This document shows positions 36,841 to 44,880 of a DNA stretch of 64,000 bases, one piece after another. Each line of letters begins with the position of its first letter. Position 1 is the first letter of the stretch. The stretch is from positions 391,146 to 455,145 of the forward strand of contig NZ_JACVWU010000004.1 of NCBI RefSeq assembly GCF_014596915.1, in the 5' to 3' direction. The stretch comes from Streptomyces sp. TRM68416 (lineage in GTDB: Bacteria > Actinomycetota > Actinomycetes > Streptomycetales > Streptomycetaceae). Made by a program: the position numbers and the translations under genes. The notes below the pieces were generated by a model that made no database searches, was not told the origin of the DNA, and worked only from the letters and a program-made list of their open reading frames with translations.

Positions 36841-36911
36841 CTTACTTGACGCCCGGCTAGTTACGCCTCTACCTTCCCTCAGTGTAGACAACTAGCCGGG
36901 CGGCAAGTAAG
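36841..36911. promoter_or_regulatory. 22-bp inverted repeat between TetR and MFS genes (operator pair)
   Basis: Left arm 36841-36862 (cttacttgacgcccggctagtt) is the reverse complement of right arm 36890-36911 with a single mismatch, separated by 27 bp. The left arm contains TTGACG and the spacer contains TAGACA, so promoter elements lie inside the repeat. The arrangement suits two identical operator sites in opposite orientation that shut both divergent promoters. Confidence 0.8.
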
Positions 36912-36931
36912 TAGCTGGGGGAGTGGGAGCC

Positions 36932-38506
36932 ATGGCGGACGTACAGACCGCGGACGCGGTACCGGAGAAGCAGCCGAGGAGCGTACGGGTCGTCCTGCTC
37001 GCCCTCATGATCACGATGATGCTCGCGATGCTCGACAACATGATCATCGGCACCGCGATGCCGACGATCGTGGGCGAGCTCGGCGGACTCGCCCACCTGT
37101 CGTGGGTCGTGACCGCGTACACCCTCGCCACCGCCGCCTCCACCCCGCTGTGGGGCAAGCTCGGCGACATGTACGGGCGCAAGGGCGTCTTCATGTCCTC
37201 GATCGTGCTCTTCCTGATCGGCTCCGCGCTCAGCGGCATGGCCCAGGACATGGGGCAGCTCATCGGCTTCCGCGCCGTGCAGGGCCTCGGCGCCGGCGGT
37301 CTCATGGTCGGCGTCATGGCGATCATCGGCGACCTGATCCCGCCCCGCGAGCGCGGCAGGTACCAGGGCATGATGGCCGGCGTCATGGCGCTCGCGATGA
37401 TCGGCGGACCGCTGGTCGGCGGCACCATCACCGACCACTGGGGCTGGCGCTGGGCCTTCTACATCAACCTGCCGCTCGGCGTGGTGGCGCTGGCCGCCAT
37501 CAGCGCCGTACTGCACCTGCCGAAGAAGCGGGCGCAGGCGCGCATCGACTACCTGGGCGCCGGGCTGCTGACCGTCGGCATCACCGCGATCGTGCTGGTC
37601 ACCACCTGGGGCGGCACCGAGTACGCCTGGACGTCCGCGCGGATCATGGAACTCATCGGGATCGGCGTCGCCTCCCTCGTCGGGTTCGCGTTCTGGCAGA
37701 CCAAGGCCGCCGAACCGGTGCTGCCGCTGCACATCTTCCGCAGCCGCAACTTCACGCTGATGTCCGTCATCGGCTTCGTCGCCGGCTTCGTGATGTTCGG
37801 CGCGACCCTCTTCCTGCCGCTGTACCAGCAGTCCGTGCAGGGCGCGTCCGCGACCAACTCCGGGCTGCTGCTCCTGCCCATGCTCGGCGCGATGCTCGTG
37901 ACGTCGATGGTGGCCGGACGGGTGACCACCAGCAGCGGGCGCTACTACGTCTTCCCCGTCGTCGGCAGCGCCCTGATGGCCGTCGGGCTGTACCTGCTGT
38001 CGACCATGGACACCGGGACCTCCCGGCTCACCTCCGGGGTGTTCATGGCCGTCGTCGGTCTCGGCATGGGCTGTCTGATGCAGGTCACCATGCTCGTCGC
38101 GCAGAACAGCGTCGAGATGAAGGACATGGGCGTCGCCTCCTCCTCCACCACCCTCTTCCGTACGCTCGGCTCGTCGTTCGGCGTGGCGATCATGGGGGCT
38201 CTCTTCAACCACCGCGTCCAGGACGTCATGGCCGAGCGGGCCGGGGCGCTGGGCTCCAAGGTGACCGAGCAGTCCGCCCAGCTCGATGCGGCAAGCCTCG
38301 CGAAGCTGCCCCCGGCGGCACGGGAGGCGTACCAGCACGCCGTGTCGGCGGGCACCCACTCGGCGTTCCTGCTGGGCGCGGCCGTGACGCTGGTCGCGCT
38401 GGTCGCGGCGGTGTTCGTGAAGGAGGTGCCGCTGAAGGGGGCGGGGCCGAAGACGGAGCCGGTACCGGAGGCCGAGACGGAGACCGTGGTGGCGGAGAAG
38501 GTCTGA
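36932..38506 (+). CDS. EmrB/QacA-type (DHA2) MFS drug exporter
   Basis: A 524-residue transporter with about 14 membrane helices. Motifs: DNMIIGTAMPTIVGELGG in the first helix (family signature with the membrane Asp), WVVTAYTLATAASTPLWGKLGD (in part) then MYGRKGVF (motif A), GLGAGGLMVGVMAIIGDL and GPLVGGTITDHWGWRWAF (motif C). It expels hydrophobic compounds using the proton gradient. The ATG at 36932 follows GGGAG; an in-frame GTG nine bases upstream is less likely. Regulated by the divergent TetR protein. Confidence 0.93.
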   Translation: MADVQTADAVPEKQPRSVRVVLLALMITMMLAMLDNMIIGTAMPTIVGELGGLAHLSWVVTAYTLATAASTPLWGKLGDMYGRKGVFMSSIVLFLIGSALSGMAQDMGQLIGFRAVQGLGAGGLMVGVMAIIGDLIPPRERGRYQGMMAGVMALAMIGGPLVGGTITDHWGWRWAFYINLPLGVVALAAISAVLHLPKKRAQARIDYLGAGLLTVGITAIVLVTTWGGTEYAWTSARIMELIGIGVASLVGFAFWQTKAAEPVLPLHIFRSRNFTLMSVIGFVAGFVMFGATLFLPLYQQSVQGASATNSGLLLLPMLGAMLVTSMVAGRVTTSSGRYYVFPVVGSALMAVGLYLLSTMDTGTSRLTSGVFMAVVGLGMGCLMQVTMLVAQNSVEMKDMGVASSSTTLFRTLGSSFGVAIMGALFNHRVQDVMAERAGALGSKVTEQSAQLDAASLAKLPPAAREAYQHAVSAGTHSAFLLGAAVTLVALVAAVFVKEVPLKGAGPKTEPVPEAETETVVAEKV

Positions 38507-38534
38507 GGCAGCGGCGGAGCCACTGGGACGGCGC

Positions 38535-38595
38535 TGGGGACAGCGCCCCGAAGGGGCGCGGGGAACTGCGCCATCAGCCCCCACCGGGCCGCAGG
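38535..38595. repeat. Streptomyces intergenic repeat with hairpin
   Basis: Contains the perfect hairpin GCGCCCC-GAA-GGGGCGC (38543-38559) followed by gcggggaactgcgcc, a sequence repeated between many Streptomyces genes. It lies after the MFS gene and before the convergent cseC, so it may terminate one or both. Confidence 0.7.
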
Positions 38596-38696
38596 ATCGG
38601 CACGGCCGTTGTCCCCCGGTGGCACCGGAAGATCGTCGACGAAGCGCAACGAGGAGCCGGACTTCTCGAAGGAGTCCCGCTGATCACCCGCCGCGC

Positions 38697-40031
38697 TCAC
38701 GGCAGCATCGGATAGCTTCCGGTGTTCGTCGGCGCGTGCTCCGGCAGCCACAGCACCGCCACCGCACCCTCCGCCGGCACGTCCTCCGGTGCCCCCGCCG
38801 GACGGACGTTGCGGAACGTCAGCCGCGCGCCCAGTACCCGCGCCTGACCGGCCGCGATGGTCAGTCCGAGCCCGTGACCGCGGCCCGCGCGATCACTGCT
38901 GCCGGTGCGGAAGCGGCTCGGGCCCTCGGCCAGGAGCGCCTCGGGGAAGCCGGGCCCGTGGTCACGGACCCGGATGACCCGGCCCTCGACGGTGACCTCG
39001 ACGGGCGGTCTGCCGTGCCGGGCGGCGTTGGCCAACAGGTTGAACAGCACGCGTTCCAGCCGCCGGGGGTCGGTGGTGACCTCCGACTCGTGCACCACGC
39101 GCACCTCGATGTCCGGGTCCTTCGCCGCGACCCGCCGGGTGATGAACTCGCCCAGCATGATGTCCTGCAGTTCCGCCCGCTCGGAGGCACCGTCGAGCCG
39201 GGCCACCTCCAGGACGTCCTCCACCAGTGTGCGCATGGCCTTCGCCCGGTCCAGCACCAGCTCGGTCGGACGCCCCGGCGGCAGCAGCTCGGCCGCCGTC
39301 AGCAGACCGGTCACCGGGGTGCGCAGCTCGTGCGCGATGTCGGCGGTCACCCGGCGCTCCGCTTCGAGCCGCTGCCGCAACGCGTCCGCCATCGCGTCCA
39401 CCGCCCGCGCCAGATCGTCGGTCTCGTCCCGTACGACCCCGCCGACGGCGTCCCGCACCCGGACGTCGGTCTCGCCCTTGGCGACCTGGCCCGCCGCGGT
39501 CGCCACCCGGCGCAGCCGGCGTGACATCTGCCCGCCGATGAGCACCCCGAGCGCACTGCCCCCGAGAACGACCGCGATGGAGCCGATCACCAGGGCCTGG
39601 TCGAGGTCCTTCAGGATGTCGGCGCTGCGGTCGGTGAACCCGGTGCGCAGGGACAGCACCCGTCCGTCCTTGGCCGGTACGGCCGCCCAGATGTCGGGCC
39701 CGCCCGGCGTGTCGCTCACATAGGTCGCCCGGCGCCCCTGCTCGACCTTCGCCCGCAGCGGCTCCGGCAGATCCGGGGCGTCGATCTTGATGTTCGGAAT
39801 GCTGCGCCGCCCGGACAGCTCGTAGTTGCGCTGCGCGGTCTGGATGTTCTCGTTGGCGAGATCGCGCGCGTTGTCCAGCATCGACACCCGGGCCGCGTTG
39901 TGCACGACCAGGCTGAGCGCGATCGCCACCAGCGCGCCCACCAGCGCGATGGCCGCGCTGAGCTTCCATGTCAGTCCGGTACGGATACCGGCCGCGCGCA
40001 GATCGGCGCGGCGCCAGGAGATCCCCCGCAT
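38697..40031 (-). CDS. cseC: CseC sensor histidine kinase (cell-envelope stress)
   Basis: A 444-residue membrane kinase with two transmembrane segments (about 24-46 and 180-205) flanking an extracytoplasmic sensor loop, a HAMP domain (MSRRLRRVATAAGQVAKGE), the HisKA box ADIAHELRTPVTGLL with the phospho-His, and a HATPase domain (LFNLLANAARH, RVRDHGPGFPE, GHGLGLTIAA). It detects envelope damage and activates CseB, which turns on sigE. It follows cseB after 12 bp. Confidence 0.95.
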   Translation of the reverse strand: MRGISWRRADLRAAGIRTGLTWKLSAAIALVGALVAIALSLVVHNAARVSMLDNARDLANENIQTAQRNYELSGRRSIPNIKIDAPDLPEPLRAKVEQGRRATYVSDTPGGPDIWAAVPAKDGRVLSLRTGFTDRSADILKDLDQALVIGSIAVVLGGSALGVLIGGQMSRRLRRVATAAGQVAKGETDVRVRDAVGGVVRDETDDLARAVDAMADALRQRLEAERRVTADIAHELRTPVTGLLTAAELLPPGRPTELVLDRAKAMRTLVEDVLEVARLDGASERAELQDIMLGEFITRRVAAKDPDIEVRVVHESEVTTDPRRLERVLFNLLANAARHGRPPVEVTVEGRVIRVRDHGPGFPEALLAEGPSRFRTGSSDRAGRGHGLGLTIAAGQARVLGARLTFRNVRPAGAPEDVPAEGAVAVLWLPEHAPTNTGSYPMLP

Positions 40032-40043
40032 GTCCCCGCCCCG

Positions 40044-40748
40044 CTAGGCCTTCAACTTGTAGCCGAAGCCGCGGACCGTCTCGATGCGGTCCTGGCCGAT
40101 CTTCGTGCGCAGCCGCTGCACATGGACGTCGACGACCCGGGTGTCCCCGCCCCAGCCGTAGTCCCACACGCGCTCCAGCAGCTTGTCGCGGGAGAGCACG
40201 GTGCCGGGCGCCGAGGAGAACTCCAGCAGCAGGCGCATCTCGGTCGGGGTGAGCGCCACCGGCTGCCCGGCCCGGCGCACCTCCATGCCCTCGGTGTCGA
40301 TCTCCAGCTCGCCGAAGGTCAGCACACCGCCGTCCGCCGCGGAACCGGTCTCCTCCGCACGGTCGCCGCCGCCGGCGTGCCCGAAGCGTCTCAGCACCGC
40401 CCGGATGCGCGCGACCAGCACGGCACCGTCGAACGGCTTGGTCACGTAGTCGTCCGCGCCCGCCTCCAGACCCAGCACCACGTCGATGGAGTCCGCGCGC
40501 GCCGACAGCATGATCACCGGCACGGTCGACTCGTCCCGGATACGACGGCACAGGCTGACCCCGTCGAGCCCCGGGACCATGACGTCGAGCAGCGCGATGT
40601 CGGGGCGCTTCTCCCGGAACGCCTCCAGGCCCGACAGCCCGTCGGGCATGGCGGTGACCGCGAAACCGACCCGCTCCAGGGCGAGCTGGGTGGCCTCGCG
40701 GATGACGTCGTCGTCCTCGACGAACAGAACGTGGGTCTGGTCTGCCAT
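40044..40748 (-). CDS. cseB: CseB response regulator
   Basis: A 234-residue OmpR/PhoB-type regulator. Receiver: LFVEDDDV with Asp pair, phosphorylated Asp55 in ALLDVMVPGLDG, and Lys in YVTKPFDGAVLVARI. A short Gly/Glu-rich linker (about 120-140) leads to the winged helix (LTPTEMRLLLEFSSAPG, VWDYGWGGDTRVVDVHVQRLR in part). In S. coelicolor CseB activates the sigE promoter. The gene lies 262 bp after cseA. Confidence 0.95.
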   Translation of the reverse strand: MADQTHVLFVEDDDVIREATQLALERVGFAVTAMPDGLSGLEAFREKRPDIALLDVMVPGLDGVSLCRRIRDESTVPVIMLSARADSIDVVLGLEAGADDYVTKPFDGAVLVARIRAVLRRFGHAGGGDRAEETGSAADGGVLTFGELEIDTEGMEVRRAGQPVALTPTEMRLLLEFSSAPGTVLSRDKLLERVWDYGWGGDTRVVDVHVQRLRTKIGQDRIETVRGFGYKLKA

Positions 40749-40911
40749 CCCGCTGCTCTCAGTCCTCGTGGTCGTGGCTTGGTGGTGGGCGTTCTACAGA
40801 AGATCGGGTGGGAGGGGCCGATCGGTTCACGCGGCCACCGGATCGCTTCTCCGCCGGATCGATTCTCCGTCTCTCCGCCGGACCTGTTCCCTGTCTCTCC
40901 GGGGGGCGGCT

Positions 40912-41001
40912 CCGTCGCTCGGTTCTCCGTCGGTCGGTTCTCCGTCGGTCGGTTCTGATCCGGTCGGTTCTCTGCCGGTCGGTTCTGAGCCGGTCGGTTC
41001 T
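40912..41001. repeat. six 15-bp tandem repeats between cseA and cseB
   Basis: Six consecutive 15-bp units ending in cggttct, at 40912, 40927, 40942, 40957, 40972 and 40987. Two are identical (ccgtcggtcggttct); the others vary in the first four or five bases. Looser relatives (gccggatcgcttctc and similar) extend to about 40840. The array fills most of the 262-bp gap inside an operon and begins ten bases after the cseA stop. Confidence 0.85.
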
Positions 41002-41010
41002 CCGCCCGGC

Positions 41011-41685
41011 TCAGCCGGCCGGAACCGGCGACGGCTCGTCCCCGACGGACGCGCCGTAGTCGTTGTGCCAGAAGTACGTCTGGGTGAAGCGGTTCGCGGT
41101 CCACCGGTACGTGATCACGTTCTCGCCGGACGGACGCGACACCGGGTCGCCCTTCTCGTACACCTGCTTGCTCACCAACAAGTCACCGCGGTCGATCTGC
41201 GCATAGACGGGAGACTCCTCGGTCGCGAACACATTCTCGTACGAGCCGTTCGCCTCGCGATACACATACGAGCCGACCCCGATCTGGTCACCGCAGGTCA
41301 CCACGTTGACGACGACATCGCTCGACGCTCCGCCGGTCAGGTCGCCGTAGCTCACGTCGATGGGGTAGTCGTCGGCGACACACGGCTTCAGCGCGAGCTT
41401 GACCTTCTCGGAGACCTGCGGGTCCTGCTTGATGATCCGTACGACGTCGGCCTGGTCGGGGCGCCCGCCGTAGGCCGACGGGGGCGACGACGACGGGGTG
41501 GCCACGACAGCGCCGGCCGCCGACTCGCCGTACGCCGGGCCCTCGTCGCGGGTACCGGTGCCACCGGTGGCGCAGGCGGCGACGGAAAGGGCGAGGGCGG
41601 CGAGCACGGCCAGCGCCGTGATCACCGCCTGCAGGGTCTTGCGGGCCCCTGTCGTCCCTGTGGCCTCGTCGGCTAGGCCGCGCAA
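41011..41685 (-). CDS. cseA: CseA lipoprotein, negative modulator of the sigE system
   Basis: A 224-residue lipoprotein: basic start, hydrophobic stretch, and lipobox S-V-A-A-C with the lipidated Cys at residue 38. The mature part has no catalytic motif. TTG start at 41685 with GGAG eight bases upstream; the frame overlaps the sigE end by 13 bp, so translation is coupled. In S. coelicolor loss of CseA raises sigE promoter activity; it acts outside the membrane. Confidence 0.92.
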   Translation of the reverse strand: MRGLADEATGTTGARKTLQAVITALAVLAALALSVAACATGGTGTRDEGPAYGESAAGAVVATPSSSPPSAYGGRPDQADVVRIIKQDPQVSEKVKLALKPCVADDYPIDVSYGDLTGGASSDVVVNVVTCGDQIGVGSYVYREANGSYENVFATEESPVYAQIDRGDLLVSKQVYEKGDPVSRPSGENVITYRWTANRFTQTYFWHNDYGASVGDEPSPVPAG

Positions 41686-42212
41686 CGCTCCCGCTCCTCA
41701 CGCTCCAGCGCGCGTGCGTCCAGATCGCGGCTCTCCAGCTCCTCGCGGAGCCGGGCGAGCGCCCGGTGCAGCGTGCTCTTGACCGTTCCGGCCGACATGC
41801 CGAGGGCGGCGGCCGTCTCCTCCGTGGACATCTGCTCCCAGTGTCGCAGCACGACCACGCTGCGCTGCTTCGGGGCGAGCACCTTCATGACGTCCATCAG
41901 CAGGGCGCGGTCCGCGTGCTGCTCGGTGGCGTCGTCCACCGAGGCGTCCGGGAGCTGCTCGGTCGGCACCTCCTCCAGCTTGCGGGCCCGCCACCACTCG
42001 GTCCGCGTGTTGATCATGACGCGGCGCAGGTAGGCGTCGGCGAGCCGCTTGTCCTCGATGGTCTCCCAGCGGCCGTACGTCCGGACCAGCGCCGTCTGGA
42101 GGAGGTCCTGGGCGTCCACGGGGTCCGGCACCAGTCGGCGGGCACTGCGCAGCAGCGCATCCTGCCGGGTGCGGACGTACTCCTCGAATTCGAGCACCTC
42201 GCCCTGCGCCAT
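41673..42212 (-). CDS. sigE: ECF sigma factor SigE
   Basis: A 179-residue ECF sigma factor. Region 2: DALLRSARRLVPDPVDAQDLLQTALVRTY (in part), RVMINTRTEWWRARK. Region 4: LAPKQRSVVVLRHWEQMST, then EETAAALGMSAGTVKSTLHRAL (in part). Nearly identical in my recall to S. coelicolor SigE, which directs cell-envelope homeostasis genes under cell-wall antibiotic stress. ATG 42212 follows GGAGG at eight bases. Unlike many ECF factors it has no anti-sigma factor in the operon; control is transcriptional through CseB/CseC. Confidence 0.97.
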   Translation of the reverse strand: MAQGEVLEFEEYVRTRQDALLRSARRLVPDPVDAQDLLQTALVRTYGRWETIEDKRLADAYLRRVMINTRTEWWRARKLEEVPTEQLPDASVDDATEQHADRALLMDVMKVLAPKQRSVVVLRHWEQMSTEETAAALGMSAGTVKSTLHRALARLREELESRDLDARALEREERERCAA

Positions 42213-42434
42213 GTCGACCGCCTCCACATCCCCGTTTGACTTACCCAGCGCTCCTGTCGAGCACGGAAATGAAGCTACGGAGGCGTTGTCACGGGGCTGT
42301 GCGCAGCAGCCTGCGGCTGTCCGTCGGCTGTCCGTCGGTTGTGTAACGGAAGTAGGAAAGGGGTAAAGCGGTGCGCCGAATGATCGGCTTATGGGGTGGT
42401 TTGGCGGGTGGAACGGGTGCGGCCGAGCTGTGAC

Positions 42435-43364
42435 TCAGGTCAACGGCAGCCGATACAAACCACCCGGCAGAGGCTCCACCAGTCCGTCCGCCACCAGTCC
42501 GTCCAGCGCCCGGGCGCGCTGCACCGGCTCGTGCCACACCCGGTCCAGCGCCGCCTGCGGCACCGGCGCGTGGGCCTCGCGCAGTACGGCGAGCAGCTTG
42601 CCGCGCACCTGGCGGTCGGTACCCGCGTAGGTCTGGCCGCGGCGCGGCGGCCCGTCGTGCTCCGGCTTGCCCGCGAGCCGCCACGCGCACTGCGCGGCGA
42701 TCGGGCAGCGCGGGCAGGCCTCGTTCTTGGCCGTGCACACCAGCGCGCCCAGCTCCATGGAGGCGGCGGCCCAGCGTGCGGCGGTCGGCTCGTCCTCGGG
42801 CAGCAGCGCGCGGGCGAGCTTGCGTTCGGCGGCGGTGGTGGCGTTCGGCGGGTACTGCACGCCGGTGACGGCCCGGGCGAAGACCCGGCGGACGTTCGTA
42901 TCGAGCACGGCGTGCCGCTGCCCGTACGCGAAGGAGGCGACCGCCGCGGCCGTGTACTCGCCGATGCCGGGCAGGGCGAGGAGCTGCGCGTGGTCGGTCG
43001 GTACGTCGCCGCCGTGCCGTTCCGTTATGGCGACGGCCGCACCGTGCAGCCGCAGGGCGCGGCGCGGGTAGCCGAGCCGGCCCCAGGCGCGGACGGCCTC
43101 GCCGGGGGCCTCGGCGGCCAGGTCGGCGGGGCGCGGCCAGCGGGCCAGCCACTGCTCGTACACCGGCAGGACCCGGTTGACCGGCGTCTGCTGGAGCATG
43201 AACTCGCTGACCATCACCCCCCACGGTCCGGCCTCGGGCCGCCGCCAGGGCAGGTCGCGGGCGTGTTCCTCGAACCAGTCGATGACGGGGGCGTGCAGGG
43301 GCTCTCCGGCGGGGGATCCAGTGGGGCTGCCGGAGGGGGCGTCGGGCTTCGTGGGCGCAGTCAT
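42435..43364 (-). CDS. mutY: A/G-specific adenine DNA glycosylase
   Basis: A 309-residue MutY that removes adenine mispaired with 8-oxoguanine. Seen: catalytic Glu in VMVSEFMLQQTPVNRV, helix-hairpin-helix LPGIGEYTAAAVASFAYG with the catalytic Asp in VLDTNVRRVFAR, and the 4Fe-4S loop C-x6-C-x2-C-x5-C (CTAKNEACPRCPIAAQC). The C-terminal domain is a short winged-helix-like stretch instead of the full NUDIX-like 8-oxoG domain of E. coli MutY, as in many actinobacteria. The frame stays open upstream to 43805; ATG 43364 is the family start. Confidence 0.95.
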   Translation of the reverse strand: MTAPTKPDAPSGSPTGSPAGEPLHAPVIDWFEEHARDLPWRRPEAGPWGVMVSEFMLQQTPVNRVLPVYEQWLARWPRPADLAAEAPGEAVRAWGRLGYPRRALRLHGAAVAITERHGGDVPTDHAQLLALPGIGEYTAAAVASFAYGQRHAVLDTNVRRVFARAVTGVQYPPNATTAAERKLARALLPEDEPTAARWAAASMELGALVCTAKNEACPRCPIAAQCAWRLAGKPEHDGPPRRGQTYAGTDRQVRGKLLAVLREAHAPVPQAALDRVWHEPVQRARALDGLVADGLVEPLPGGLYRLPLT

Positions 43365-43577
43365 GGCCTTCCGATCCTGCCATGACGGGGCGGCCGCGCG
43401 GTGGGACCGCCACCCCTGCGGGGGACGGCGGACGGTCTTCGGCGGCCGGGTGCGCTGAACGGCGGCTTGCGGAGGTGCGGGTTCCGGCCCGGGACCGGGA
43501 TGATGATCCGGAAAAGTTGTGGCTCTTGGCGGCGGGTGGGGCAAGCGAACCCGCCGATCTCTCGTACAGTTTGCGCC

Positions 43578-44423
43578 GTGGGATCTCTGCGCAATCCGGT
43601 CGGGCCGCTTCCCTCCTCCATCTACTGGCGACGGAGGGCCGTACTGCTGTCCGTGGTCGCCCTGTTGGCATTGCTGATGGCCTGGGTGCTCACGACGGGC
43701 GGCGGCGGCAAGAACGGCGCCGACGGCACCAACGGCAAGAATCCCGCCCCTTCGGCGTCGACCATCACGCCGGGGCCCTCCGGCTCCGGACCGGCGATCA
43801 GTCAAGCGCCGGGCGGACGCGAGGAGTCGGGGGACGAGGACTCAGGTGGGGCGGGCGACGGGTCTGGCTCCGGGGACTCGTCCGGGAGCGGTGCGGGATC
43901 CGGTGACGGGTCTGACTCCGACTCCGGTTCCGGCTCCGGGGCCGACGGGAGTGCGGGCGGCGGTTCGGAGGGCGGTACGGGAGTGGGGGCGGGCGACGCC
44001 CTGCCCGCGGGCTCCTCGCTGCCCAACTGCACCGCGGGCGCCGTCAAGTTGGCCCTGCGCAGCGTCCGCAACACCTACGAGCCCGGCCAGACGCCCGCCT
44101 TCGAGCTCACCGCCGCCAATTCCTCCGACCGCGACTGCAAGGTCGATCTCGGCCCGAAGAACGCGGTGTTGACCATCACCCAGGCCGGCGCCGACGAGGA
44201 CTACTGGTCCTCCGCCGACTGCCCCAGGACCGCCGCGCACCTCGTCTTCCGCGTCGCCGCCGACAGTGCCGTCACCTACACCGTGAAGTGGGACCGCAAG
44301 CCCAGCGCCCCCAACTGCGCCACCCCGCGGCCGGGTTCGGCCCCCGCAGGCACCTACCTCGTCGAAGCCACCGCCCCGGGCTTCACGAAGACCCAGACGT
44401 CATTCGTCCTGGAGAAGGACTGA
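43578..44423 (+). CDS. membrane-anchored or secreted protein with Ser/Gly/Asp-rich linker
   Basis: A 281-residue protein: short basic N-terminus, one hydrophobic segment (about residues 20-42; signal anchor), a 100-residue linker almost wholly of Gly, Ser, Asp and Glu, and an extracellular domain (about 150-281) with conserved Cys residues (LPNCTAGAVKLALRSV, DRDCKVDLG, SADCPRTAAH, PNCATPRP) that could form disulphides. The domain looks like an immunoglobulin-type beta sandwich. GTG start at 43578; TACAGT lies seven bases upstream, which suggests a leaderless mRNA. Function unknown. Confidence 0.8.
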   Translation: MGSLRNPVGPLPSSIYWRRRAVLLSVVALLALLMAWVLTTGGGGKNGADGTNGKNPAPSASTITPGPSGSGPAISQAPGGREESGDEDSGGAGDGSGSGDSSGSGAGSGDGSDSDSGSGSGADGSAGGGSEGGTGVGAGDALPAGSSLPNCTAGAVKLALRSVRNTYEPGQTPAFELTAANSSDRDCKVDLGPKNAVLTITQAGADEDYWSSADCPRTAAHLVFRVAADSAVTYTVKWDRKPSAPNCATPRPGSAPAGTYLVEATAPGFTKTQTSFVLEKD

Positions 44424-44510
44424 TCCAACGGCCGAGCGGCGAACTTGCCCCACAGTCATACGCCCCACTTGGTCCGCCGCCCACCCGCGCTGGCGGTACT
44501 ACAGGGCCCG

Positions 44511-44790
44511 CTGAGCCTGCGGGCATGCGTGCCGACCTGCGCTGGCGCCCCCAGCCCACGCGGTTGAGCCCGGGGGCATGCGTGCCGCCTGGGTCGGGCG
44601 CCCACCCGTGCAAGCGGTACCGACCCAAGCCGCTGAGCCTGCGGGCATGCGTGCCGGCCTGCGCTGGCGCCCACCTATGCCAGCCCACGCGGTTGAGCCC
44701 GGGGGCATGCGTGCCGCCTGGGTCGGCGCCCATCCGTGCAGGCGGTGCCGACCCAAGCCGCTGAGCCTGCGGGCATGCGTGCCGCCTGGG
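44511..44790. repeat. higher-order repeat of about 125 bp with gggcatgcgtgcc core
   Basis: Two long copies (44511-44632 and 44633-44760) and the start of a third. Each long copy holds two related subunits that begin at ctgagcctgcgggcatgcgtgcc and ttgagcccgggggcatgcgtgcc. The core ggcatgcgtgcc is an imperfect palindrome. The array lies in the 457-bp gap between convergent genes, and no ORF in it looks genuine. Confidence 0.85.
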
Positions 44791-44880
44791 GCGGCACGGG
44801 TGGGCGCAGGCGGCACCCCGTTGGCGCCGGGCCGCGCGACGCCCCGGCCTCAGCGGCAGCGCCGGGCACCCGCCGCCACG

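Noticed and set aside
40912..41001. CRISPR-like array between cseA and cseB, and likewise at 44511-44790
   Set aside because: Units are contiguous or nearly so, without unique spacers of constant length, and no cas genes are present.
40514..41104. A frame on the minus strand encoding repeats of the N-R-P-T-E type through the 15-bp array
   Set aside because: It starts inside cseA and ends inside cseB in the wrong frame; the repeat peptide is a by-product of the 15-bp DNA repeat.
42213..42300. A SigE-type promoter for sigE (acaac ... cgtgct on the minus strand)
   Set aside because: The spacing between the elements is about 19 bases after AAC, longer than the usual ECF spacing, so it was not called.
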